From: Eledone cirrhosa
Taxonomy: Eukaryota; Mollusca; Cephalopoda; Octopoda; Eledonidae
Assembly (NCBI GenBank): GCA_964016885.1
Contig: OZ024742.1
Location: 690,736-754,735, forward strand
Direction: 5' to 3'
Length of the DNA: 64,000 bases
Below are positions 32,817 through 44,300 of the stretch, piece after piece. The notes beneath the pieces were generated by a model that ran no database searches, had not been told where the DNA came from, and saw only the letters and a list, made by a program, of their open reading frames with translations. The translations under genes and the position numbers were made by a program. How positions within the stretch are numbered: position 1 is the first letter of the stretch; each line of letters begins with the position of its first letter.

Positions 32817-34906
32817 GTGTGTGGTCTAGTGGTAAAGGTGTTAGTGGAGATGTGTGGTCTAGTGGTAAAGGTGTTAGTGGAGGTGTGTGGTCTAGTGGTA
32901 AAGGTGTTAGTGGAGGTGTGTGGTTTAGTGGTAAAGGTGTTCTGTAGAGGTGTGTGGTCTAGTGGTAAAGGTGTTCTGTGGAGGTGTGTGGTCTACAGGT
33001 AAAGGTGTTAGTGGAGGTGTGTGGTCTAGTGGTAAAGGTGTTCTGTGGAGGTGTGTGGTCTAGTGGTAAAGGTGTTCTGTGGAGGTGTGTGGTCTAGTGG
33101 TAAAGGTGTTCTGTGGAGGTGTGTGGTCTAGTGGTAAAGGTGTTCTTTGCAGGTGTGTGGTCTAGTGGTAAAGGTGTTAGTGGAGTTGTGTGGTCTAGTG
33201 GTAAAGGTGTTCTGTAGAGGTGTGTGGTCTAGTGGTAAAGGTGTTCTGTGGAGGTGTGTGGTCTAGTGGTAAAGGTGTTAGTGGAGGTGTGTGGTCTAGT
33301 GGTAAAGGTGTTCTGTGGAGGTGTGTGGTCTAGTGGTAAAGGTGTTCTGTGGAGGTGTGTGGTCTAGTGGTAAAGGTGTTCTGTGGAGGTGTGTGGTCTA
33401 GTGGTAAAAGTGTTCTTTGCAGGTGTGTGGTCTAGTGGTAAAGGTGTTAGTGGAGTTGTGTGGTCTAGTGGTAAAGGTGTTCTGTAGAGGTGTGTGGTCT
33501 AGTGGTAAAGGTGTTCTGTGGAGGTGTGTGGTCTAGTGGTAAAGGTGTTAGTGGAGGTGTGTGGTCTAGTGGTAAAGGTGTTCTGTAGAGGTGTGTGGTC
33601 TAGTGGTAAAGGTGTTCTGTGGAGGTGTGTGGTCTAGTGGTAAAGGTGTTCTGTGGAGGTGTGTGGTCTAGTGGTAAAGGTGTTCTGTAGAGGTGTGTGG
33701 TCTAGTGGTAAAGGTGTTAGTGGAGATGTGTGGCCTAGTGGTAGAAGTATTCTGTGGAGGTGTGTGGTCTAGTGGTAAAGGTGTTCTGCGGAGATGTGTG
33801 GTCTAGTGGTAAAGGTGTTCTGTGGAGGTGTGTGGTCTAGTGGTAAAGGTGTTCTGTAGAGGTGTGTGGTCTAGTGGTAAAGGTGTTAGTGGAGATGTGT
33901 GGTCTAGTGGTAAAGGTGTTAGTGGAGGTGTGTGGTCTAGTGGTAAAGGTGTTAGTGGAGGTGTGTGGTTTAGTGGTAAAGGTGTTCTGTAGAGGTGTGT
34001 GGTCTAGTGGTAAAGGTGTTCTGTGGAGGTGTGTGGTCTACAGGTAAAGGTGTTAGTGGAGGTGTGTGGTCTAGTGGTAAAGGTGTTCTGTGGAGGTGTG
34101 TGGTCTAGTGGTAAAGGTGTTCTGTGGAGGTGTGTGGTCTAGTGGTAAAGGTGTTAGTGGAGGTGTGTGATCTAGTGGTAAAGGCGTTAGTGGATGTGTG
34201 TGGTCTAGTGGTAAAGTTGTTCTGTAGAGGTGTGTGGTCTAGTGGTATAGGTGTTCTGTGGAGGTGTGTGGTCTAGTGGTATAGGTGTTCTGTGGAGGTG
34301 TGTGGTCTAGTGGTATAGGTGTTCTGTGGAGGTGTGTGGTCTAGTGGTAAAGGTGTTAGTGGAGGTGTGTGGTCTAGTCGTAAAGGTGTTCTGTAGAGGT
34401 GTGTGGTCTAGTGGTAAAGGTGTTCTGTGGAGGTGTGTGGTCTAGTGGTAAAGGTGTTAGTGGAGGTGTGTGGTCTAGTGGTAAAGGTGTTAGTGGAGGT
34501 GTGTGGTCTAGTGGTAAAGGTGTTCTGTAGATGTGTGTGGTCTAGTGGTAAAGATGTTTGGTCTAGTGGTAAAGGTGTTAGTGGAGGTGTGTGGCCTAGT
34601 GGTAAAGGTGTTCTGTGGAGGTGTGTGGTCTAGTGGTAAAGGTGTGTGGTCTAGTGGTAAAGGTGTTAGTGGAGGTGTGTGGTCTAGTGGTAAAGGTGTT
34701 TTGTGGAGGTGTGTGGTCTAGTGGTAAAGGTGTTAGTGGAGGTGTGTGGACTAGTGGTAAAGGTGTTCTGTGGAGGTGTGTGGTCTAGTGGTAAAGGTGT
34801 TCTGTGGAGGTGTGTGGTCTAGTGGTAAAGGTGTTGTGTAGGTGTGTGGTCTAGTGGTAAAGGTGTTAGTGGAGGTGTGTGGTCTAGTGGTAAATGTGTT
34901 CTTTGC
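32817..34906. repeat. 1045-bp block duplicated within the 33/34-bp array
   Basis: Features at 32817-33002 recur at 33862-34047, including the rare GGTCTACAGGTAAAGG (32989 and 34034) and GTGGTAGAAGTATTC variants, a shift of 1045 bp. Homology then drifts out after about 34100. Confidence 0.8.
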
Positions 34907-37900
34907 AGGTGTGTGGTCTAGTGGTAAAGGTGTTAGTGGAGTTGTGTGGTCTAGTGGTAAAGGTGTTCTGTAGAGGTGTGTGGTCTAGTGGTAAAGGTGT
35001 TCTGTGGAGGTGTGTGGTCTAGTGGTAAAGGTGTTCTGTGGAGGTGTGTGGTCTAGTGGTAAAGGTGTTAGTGGAGGTGTGTGGTCTAGTGGTAAAGGTG
35101 TTCTGTAGAGGTGTGTGGTCTAGTGGTAAAGGTGTTCTGTGGAGGTGTGTGGTCTAGTGGTAAAGGTCTTCTGTGGAAGTGTGTGGTCTAGTGGTAAAGG
35201 TGTTAGTGGAGGTGTGTGGTCTAGTGGTAAAGGTGTTCTGTGGAGGTGTGTGGTCTAGTAGTAAAGGTGTTCTGTGGAGGTGTGTGGTCTCGTGGTAAAG
35301 GTGTTCTGTGGAGGTGCGTGGTCTAGTGGTAAAGGTATTCTGTGGAGGTGTGTGGTCTAGTGGTAAAGGTGTTCTGTAGAGGTGTGTGGTCTAGTTGTAA
35401 AGGTGTTTGTGGAGGTGTGTGGCCTAGTGGTAAAGGTGTTCTGTGGAGGTGTGTGGTCTCGTGGTAAAGGTGTTCTGTAAAGGTGTGTGGTCTAGTGGTA
35501 AATGTCTTCTGTAGAGGTGTGTTGTCTCGTGGTAAAGGTGTTCTGTAGAGGTGTGTGGTCTAGTGGTAAAGGTATTCTGTAGAGGTGTGTGGTCTAGTGG
35601 TAAAGGTGTTCTGTGGAGGTGTGTGGTCTAGTAGTAAAGGTGTTCTGTGGAGGTGTGTGGTCTCGTGGTAAAGGTGTTCTGTGGAGGTGCGTGGTCTAGT
35701 GGTAAAGGTATTGTGGAGGTGTGTGGTCTAGTGGTAAAGGTGTTAGAGGAGGTGTGTGGTCTAGTGGTAAAGGTGTTAGTGGAGGTGCGTGGTCTAGTGG
35801 TATAGGTGTTAGTGGAGGTGCGTGGTCTAGTAGTAAAGGTGTTCTGTGGAGGTGTGTGGTCTAGTGGTAAAGGTGTTCTGTGGAGGTGTGTGATCTAGTG
35901 GTAAAGGTGTTCTGTGGAGGTGTGTGATCTAGTGGTAAAGGTGTTCTGTGGAGGTGTGTGGTCTAGTGGTAAAGGTGTTCTGTGGAGGTGTGTGGTCTAG
36001 TGGTAAAGGTGTTAGTGGAGATGTGTTGTCTAGTCGTAAAGGTGTGTGGTCTAGTGGTAAAGGTGTTCTGTGGAGGTGTGTGGTCTAGTGGTAAAGGTGT
36101 TCTGTGGAGGTGTGTGGTCTAGTGGTAAAGGTGTTAGTGGAGGTGTGTGGTCTAGTGGTAAAGGTGTTAGTGGAGATGTGTGGTTTAGTGGTAAAGGTGT
36201 TCTGTAGAGGTGTGTGGTCTAGTGGTAAAGGTGTTCTGTGGCGGTGTGTGGTCTAGTGGTAAAGGTGTTAATGGAGGTGTGTGGTCTAGTGGTAAAGGTG
36301 TGTGGTCTAGTGGTAAAGGTGTTCTGTGGCGGTGTGTAGTCTAGTGGTAAAGGTGTTCTGTGGAGGTGTGTGGTCTAGTGGTAAAGGTGTTAGTGGAGGT
36401 GTGTGGTTTAGTGGTAAAGGTGTTCTGTAGAGGTGTGTGGTCTAGTGGTAAAGGTGTTCTGTGGAGGTGTGTGGTCTAGTGGTATAGGTGTTCTGTGGAG
36501 GTCTGTGGTCTAGTGGTAAAGGTGTTAGTGGAGGTGTGTGGTCTAGTGGTAAAGGTGTTCTGTAGAGGTGTGTGGTCTAGTGGTAAAGGTGTTAGTGGAG
36601 GTGTGTGGTCTAGTGGTAAAGGTGTTAGTGGAGGTGTGTGGTCTAGTGGTAAAGGTGTTCTGGAGAGGTGTGTGGTCTAGTGGTAAAGGTGTTCTGTGGA
36701 GGTGTGTGGTCTAGTGGTAAAGGTGTTGTGTGGAGGTGTGTGGTCTAGTGGTAAAGGTGTTAGTAGAGGTGTGTGGTCTAGTGGTAAAGGTGTTCTGTGG
36801 ATGTGTGTGGTCTAGTGGTATAGGTGTTAGTGGAGGTGTGTGTTCTAGTGGTAAAGGTGTTCTGTAGAGGTGTGTGGTCTAGTGGTAAAGGTGTGTGGTC
36901 TAGTGGTAAAGGTGTTAGTGGAGGTGTGTGGCCTAGTGGAAAAGGTGTTCTGTGGAGGTGTGTGGTCTAGTGGTAAAGGTGTGTGGTCTAGTGGTAAAGG
37001 TGTTCTGTGGAGGTGTGTGGTCTAGTGGTAAAGGTGTTCTGTAGAGGTGTGTGGTCTAGTGGTATAGGTGTTAGTGGAGGTGTGTGGTCTAGTGGTAAAG
37101 GTGTTTTGTAGAGGTGTGTGGTCTAGTGGTATAGGTGTTCTGTGGAGGTGTGTGGTCTAGTGGTATAGGTGTTCTGTGGAGGTGTGTGGTCTAGTGGTAA
37201 AGGTGTTCTGTAGAGGTGTGTGGTCTAGTGGTAAAGGTGTTAGTGGAGGTGTGTGGTCTAGTGGTAAAGGTGTTCTGTAGAGGTTTGTGGTATAGTGGTA
37301 AAGGTGTTCTGTGGAGGTGTGTGGTCTAGTGGTAAAGGTGTTCTTTGGAGGTGTGTGGTCTAGTGGTAAAGGTGTTAGTGGAGGTGTGTGGTCTAGTGGT
37401 AAAGGTGTTAGTGGAGGTGTGTGGTCTAGTGGTAAAGGTGTTCTGCAGAGGTGTGTGGTCTAGTGGTAAAGGTGTTCTGTGGAGGTGTGTGGTCTAGTGG
37501 TAAAGGTGTTAGTGGAGGTGTGTGGCCTAGAGGTAAAGGTGTTCTGTGGAGGTGGGGTCTAGTGGTAAAGGTGTTCTGTGGAGGTGTGTGGTCTAGTGGT
37601 AAAGGTGTTCTGTGGAGGTGTGTGTTCTAGTGGTAAAGGTGTTAGTGGAGGTGCGTGGTCTAGTGGTAAAGGTGTTCTGTAGAGGTGTGTGGTCTAGTGG
37701 TAAAGGTGTTAGTGGAGGTGTGTGGCCTAGTGGTAAAGGTGTTCTGTGGAGGTGTGTGGTCTGGTGGCAAAGGTGTTCTGTAAAGGTGTGTGGTCTAGTG
37801 GTAAATGTGTTCTGTAGAGGTGTGTGGTCTAGTAGTAAAGGTGTTCTGTAGAGGTGTGTGGTCTAGTGGTAAAGGTCTTCTGTAGATGTGTGGCCTAGTG

Positions 37901-38349
37901 GTAAAGGTGTTAGTGGAGGTGTGTGGTCTAGTGGTAAAGGTGTTCTGTAGAGGTGTGTGGTCTAGTGGTATAGGTGTTAGTGGAGGTGTGTGGTCTAGTG
38001 GTAAAGGTGTTCTGTAGAGGTGTGTGGTCTAGTGGTAAAGGTGTGTGGTCTAGTGGTAAAGGTGTTAGTGGAGGTGTGTGGCCTAGTGGTAAAGGTGTTC
38101 TGTGGAGGTGTGTGGTCTAGTGGTAAAGGTGTGTGGTCTAGTGGTAAAGGTGTTCTGTGGAGGTGTGTGGTCTAGTGGTAAAGGTGTTCTGTAGAGGTGT
38201 GTGGTCTAGTGGTTTAGGTGTTCTGTGGAGGTGTGTGGTCTAGTGGTATAGGTGTTCTGTGGAGGTGTGTGGTCTAGTGGTAAAGGTGTTCTGTAGAGGT
38301 GTGTGGTCTAGTGGTAAAGGTGTTAGTGGTGTGTGGTCTAGTGGTAAAG

Positions 38350-41300
38350 GTGTTCTGTAGAGGTTTGTGGTAAAGGTATTCTGTGGAGGTGTGTGGTCTA
38401 GTGGTAAAGGTGTTAGTGGAGGTGTGTGGTCTAGTGGTAAAGGTGTTCTGTAGAGGTGTGTGGTCTAGTGGTAAAGGTGTTAGTGGAGGTGTGTGGTCTA
38501 GTGGTAAAGGTGTTAGTGGAGGTCTGTGGTCTAGTGGTAAAGGTGTTCTGTGTAGGTGTGTGGTCTAGTGGTAAAGGTGTTAGTGGATGTGTGTGGTCTA
38601 GTGGTAAAGGTGTTCTGTGGAGGTGTGTGGTCTAGTGGTAAAGCTGTTAGTGGAGGTGTGTGGTCTAGTGGTAAAGGTGTTCTGTGTAGGTGTGTGGTCT
38701 AGTGGTAAAGGTGTTCGTGGAAGTGTGTGGTCTAGTGGTAAAGGTGTTAGTGGAGGTGTGTGGGCTAGTGGTAAAGGTGTTCTGTGGAGGTGTGTGGTCT
38801 AGTGGTAAAGGTCTTCTGTGGAAGTGTGTGGTCTAGTGGTAAAGGTGTTAGTGGAGGTGTGTGACCTAGTGGTAAAGGTGTTCTGTGGAGGTGTGGTCTA
38901 GCGGTAAAGGTGTACTGTGGAGGTGTGTGGTCTAGTGGTAAAGGTGTTCTGTAGAGGTGTGTGGTCTAGTTGTAAAGGTGTTAGTGGAGGTGTGTGGCCT
39001 AGTGGTAAAGGTGTTCTGTGGAGGTGTGTGGTCTCGTGGTAAATGTCTTCTGTAGAGGTGTGTTGTCTCGTGGTAAAGGTGTTCTGTAGAGGTGTGGTCT
39101 AGTGGTAAAGGTATTCTGTAGAGGTGTGTGGTCTAGTGGTAAAGGTGTTAGTGGAGGTGTGTGGTCTAGTGGTAAAGGTGTTAGTGGAGGTGTGTTGTCT
39201 AGTGGTATAGGTGTTAGTGGAGGTGTGTGGTCTAGTGGTAAAGGTGTTCTGTAGAGGTGTGTGGTCTAGTGGTAAAGGTGTTCTGTGGAGGTGTGTGGTC
39301 TAGTGGTAAAGGTGTTCTGTGGAGGTGTGTGGTCTAGTGGTAAAGGTGTTAGTGGAGGTGTGTGGTCTAGTGGTAAAGGTGTTAGTGGAGATGTGTGGTT
39401 TAGTGGTAAAGGTGTTCTGTAGAGGTGTGTGGTCTAGTGGTAAAGGTGTTCTGTGGCGGTGTGTGGTCTAGTGGTAAAGGTGTTAGTGGAGGTGTGTGGT
39501 CTAGTGGTAAAGGTGTTCTGTGGCGGTGTGTGGTCTAGTGGTAAAGGCGTTCTGTGGAGGTGTGTGGTCTAGTGGTAAAGGTGTTAGTGGAGGTGTGTGG
39601 TTTAGTGGTAAAGGTGTTCTGTAGAGGTGTGTGGTCTAGTGGTAAATGTGTTCTGTGGAGGTGTGTGGTCTAGTGGTAAAGGTGTTAGTGGAGGTGTGTG
39701 GTCTAGTGGTAAAGGTGTTCTGTGGAGGTGTGTGATCTAGTGGTAAAGGTGTTAGTGGAGGTGTGTGGTCTAGTGGTAAAGGTGTTAGTGGAGGTGTGTG
39801 GTTTAGTGGTAAAGGTGTTCTGTAGAGGTGTGTGGTCTAGTGGTAAAGGTGTTCTGTGGTCTAGTGGTAAAGGTGTTAGTGGAGGTGTGTGGTCTAGTGG
39901 TAAAGGTGTTCTGTAGAGGTGTGTGGTCTAGTGGTAAAGGTGTGTGGTCTAGTGGTAAAGGTGTTAGTGGAGGTGTGTGGCCTAGTGGTAAAGGTGTTCT
40001 GTGGAGGTGTGTGGTCTAGTGGTAAAGGTGTTCTGTGGAGGTGTGTGGTCTAGTGGTAAAGGTGTTCTGTAGAGGTGTGTGGTCTAGTGGTATAGGTGTT
40101 AGTGGAGGTGTGTGGCCTAGTGGTAAAGGTGTTCTGTAGAGGTGTGTGGTCTAGTGGTATAGGTGTTCTGTGGAGGTGTGTGGTCTAGTGGTATCGGTGT
40201 TCTGTGGAGGTGTGTGGTCTAGTGGTAAAGGTGTTCTGTAGAGGTGTGTGGTCTAGTGGTAAAGGTGTTAGTGGAGGTGTGTGGTCTAGTGGTAAAGGTG
40301 TTCTGTAGAGGTTTGTGGTTTAGTGGTAAAGGTGTTCTGTGGAGGTGTGTGGTCTAGTGGTAAAGGTGTTCTTTGGAGGTGTGTGGTCTAGTGGTAAAGG
40401 TGTTAGTGGAGGTGTGTGGTCTAGTGGTAAAGGTGTTAGTGGAGGTGTGTGGTCTAGTGGTAAAGGTGTTCTGCAGAGGTGTGTGGTCTAGTGGTAAAGG
40501 TGTTCTGTGGAGGTGTGTGGTCTAGTGGTAAAGGTGTTAGTGAAGGTGTGTGGTCTAGTGGTAAAGGTGTTAGTGGAGGTGTGTGGTCTAGTGGTAAAGG
40601 TGTTAGTAGAGGTGTGTGGTCTAGTGGTAAAAGTGTTCTGTGGAGTTGTGTGGTCTAGTGGTATAGGTGTTCTGTGGAGGTGTGTGGTCTAGTGGTATAG
40701 GTGTTCTGTGGAGGTGTGTGGTCTAGTGGTAAAGGTGTTAGTGGAGGTGTGTGGTCTAGTGGTAAAGGTGTTCTGTAGAGGTGTGTGGTCTAGAGGTAAA
40801 GGTGTTAGTGGAGGTGTGTGGTCTAGTGGTAAAGGTGTTAGTGGAGGTCTGTGGTCTAGTGGTAAAGGTGTTCTGTGTAGGTGTGTGGTCTAGTGGTAAA
40901 GGTGTTAGTGGATGTGTGTGGTCTAGTGGTAAAGGTGTTCTGTGGAGGTGTGTGGTCTAGTGGTAAAGGTGTTCTGTGTAGGTGTGTGGTCTAGTGGTAA
41001 AGGTGTTCGTGGATGTGTGTGGTCTAGTGGTAAAGGTGTTCTGCAGAGGTGTGTGGTCTAGTGGTAAAGGTGTTCTGTGTAGGTGTGTGGTCTAGTGGTA
41101 AAGGTGTTCGTGGAAGTGTGTGGTCTAGTGGTAAAGGTGTTCTGTGGAGGTGTGTGGTCTAGTGGTAAAGGTGTTAGTGGATGTGTGTGGTCTAGTGGTA
41201 AAGGTGTTCTGCAGAGGTGTGTGGTCTAGTGGTAAAGGTGTTCTGTGTAGGTGTGTGGTCTAGTGGTAAAGGTGTTCGTGGAAGTGTGTGGTCTAGTGGT

Positions 41301-44300
41301 AAAGGTGTTCTGTGGAGGTGTGTGGTCTAGTGGTAAAGGTGTTAGTGGAGGTGTGTGGTCTAGTGGTAAAGGTGTTCTGTGTAGGTGTGTGGTCTAGTGG
41401 TAAAGGTGTTCTTTGGAGGTGTGTGGTCTAGTGGTAAAGGTGTTAGTGGAGGTATGTGGTCTAGTGGTAAAGGTGTTCTGTAGAGGTGTGTGGTCTAGTG
41501 GTAAAGGTGTTCTGTGGAGGTGTGTGGTCTAGTGGTAAAGGTGTTAGTGGAGGTGTGTGGTCTAGTGGTAAAGGTGTTCTGTGGTCTAGTGGTAAAGGTG
41601 TTAGTGTAGGTGTGTGGTCTAGTGGTAAAGGTGTTCTGTGGTCTAGTGGTAAAGGTGTTCTGTAGAGGTGTGTGGTCTAGTGGTAAAGGTGTGTGGTCTA
41701 GTGGTAAAGGTGTTAGTGGAGGTGTGTGGCCTAGTGGTAAAGGTGTTCTGTGGTCTAGTGGTAAAGGTGTTCTGTAGAGGTGTGTGGTCTAGTGGTAAAG
41801 GTGTGTGGTCTAGTGGTAAAGGTGTTAGTGGAGGTGTGTGGCCTAGTGGTAAAGGTGTTCTGTGGAGGTGTGTGGTCTAGTGGTAAAGGTGTTCTGTGGA
41901 GGCGTGTGGTCTAGTGGTAAAGGTGTTCTGTAGAGGTGTGTGGTCTAGTGGTATAGGTGTTAGTGGAGGTGTGTGGTCTAGTGGTAAAGGTGTTCTGTAG
42001 AGGTGTGTGGTCTAGTGGTATAGGTGTTCTGTGGAGGTGTGTGGTCTAGTGGTATCGGTGTTCTGTGGAGGTGTGTGGTCTAGTGGTAAAGGTGTTCTGT
42101 AGAGGTTTGTGGTCTAGTGGTAAAGGTGTTAGTGGAGGTGTGTGGTCTAGTGGTAAAGGTGTTCTGTAGAGGTTTGTGGTTTAGTGGTAAAGGTGTTCTG
42201 TGGAGGTGTGTGGTCTAGTGGTAAAGGTGTTCTTTGGAGGTGTGTGGTCTAGTAGTAAAGGTGTTAGTGGAGGTGTGTGGTCTAGTGGTAAAGGTGTTAG
42301 TGGAGGTGTGTGGTCTAGTGGTATAGGTGTTCTGTGGAGGTGTGTGGTCTAGTGGTATAGGTGTTCTGTGGGGGTGTGTGGTCTAGTGGTAAAGGTGTTA
42401 GTGGAGGTGTGTGGTCTAGAGGTAAAGGTGTTAGTGGAGGTGTGTGGTCTAGTGGTAAAGGTGTTAGTGGAGGTCTGTGGTCTAGTGGTAAAGGTGTTCT
42501 GTGTAGGTGTGTGGTCTAGTGGTAAAGGTGTTAGTGGATGTGTGTGGTCTAGTGGTAAAGGTGTTCTGTGGAGGTGTGTGGTCTAGTGGTAAAGGTGTTA
42601 GTGGAGGTGTGTGGTCTAGTGGTAAAGGTGTTCTGTGTAGGTGTGTGGTCTAGTGGTAAAGGTGTTCGTGGAAGTGTGTGGTCTAGTGGTAAAGGTGTTC
42701 TGTGGAGGTGTGTGGTCTAGTGGTAAAGGTGTTAGTGGAGGTGTGTGGTCTAGTGGTAAGGGAGTTCTGTGTAGGTGTGTGGTCTAGTGGTAAAGGTGTT
42801 AGTGGAGGTGTGTGGTCTAGTGGTAAAGGTGTAAGTGGAGGTGTGTGGTCTAGTGGTAAAGGTGTTCTGTAGAGGTGTGTGGTCTAGTGGTAAATGTGTT
42901 CTGTGGAGGTGTGTGGTCTAGTGGTAAAGGTGTTCTTTGGAGGTGCGTGGTCTAGTGGTAAAGGTGTTAGTGGAGGTATGTGGTCTAGTGGTAAAGGTGT
43001 TCTGTAGAGGTGTGTGGTCTAGTGGTAAAGGTGTTCTGTAGAGGTGTGTGGTCTAGTGGTAAAGGTGTTAGTGGAGGTGTGTGGTCTAGTGGTAAAGGTG
43101 TTAGTGGAGGTGTGTGGTCTAGTGGTAAAGGTGTTAGTGGAGGTGTGTGGTCTAGTGGTAAAGGTGTTAGTGGAGGTGTGTGGTCTAGTGGTAAAGGTGT
43201 TCTGTAGAGGTGTGGGGTCTAGTGGTAAAGGTGTTCTGTGGAGGTGTGTGGTCTAGTGGTAAAGGTGTTAGTGGAGGTGTGTGGTCTAGTGGTAAAGGTG
43301 TTCTGTAGAGGTGTGTGGTCTAGTGGTAAAGGTGTTCTGTGGAGGTGTGTGATCTAGTGGTAAAGGTGTTCTGTGGAGGTGTGTGGTCTAGTGGTAAAGG
43401 TGTTCTGTGGAGGTGTGTGGTCTAGTGGTAAAGGTGTTCTGTGGAGGTGTGTGGTCTAGTGGTAAAGGTGTTAGTGGAGGTGTGTGGTCTAGTGGTAAAG
43501 GTGTAAGTGGAGGTGTGTGGTCTAGTGGTAAAGGTGTTCTGTAGAGGTGTGTGGTCTAGTGGTAAAGGTGTTCTGTGGCGGTGTGTGGTCTAGTGGTAAA
43601 GGTGTTAGTGGAGGTGTGTGGTCTAGTGGTAAAGGTGTTCTGTAGAGGTGTGTGGTCTAGTGGTAAAGGTGTTCTGTGGAGGTGTGTGGTCTAGTGGTAA
43701 AGGTGTTAGTGGATGTGTGTGGTCTAGTGGTAAAGGTGTTCTGTGGAGGTGTGTGGTCTAGTGGTAAAGCTGTTAGTGGAGGTGTGTGGTCTAGTGGTAA
43801 AGGTGTTCTGTGTAGGTGTGTGGTCTAGTGGTAAAGGTGTTCGTGGAAGTGTGTGGTCTAGTGGTAAAGGTGTTAGTGGAGGTGTGTGGGCTAGTGGTAA
43901 AGGTGTTCTGTGGAGGTGTGTGGTCTAGTGGTAAAGGTCTTCTGTGGAAGTGTGTGGTCTAGTGGTAAAGGTGTTAGTGGAGGTGTGTGACCTAGTGGTA
44001 AAGGTGTTCTGTGGAGGTGTGGTCTAGCGGTAAAGGTGTACTGTGGAGGTGTGTGGTCTAGTGGTAAAGGTGTTCTGTAGAGGTGTGTGGTCTAGTTGTA
44101 AAGGTGTTAGTGGAGGTGTGTGGCCTAGTGGTAAAGGTGTTCTGTGGAGGTGTGTGGTCTCGTGGTAAAGGTGTTCTGTAAAGGTGTGTGGTCTAGTGGT
44201 AAATGTCTTCTGTAGAGGTGTGTTGTCTCGTGGTAAAGGTGTTCTGTAGAGGTGTGGTCTAGTGGTAAAGGTATTCTGTAGAGGTGTGTGGTCTAGTGGT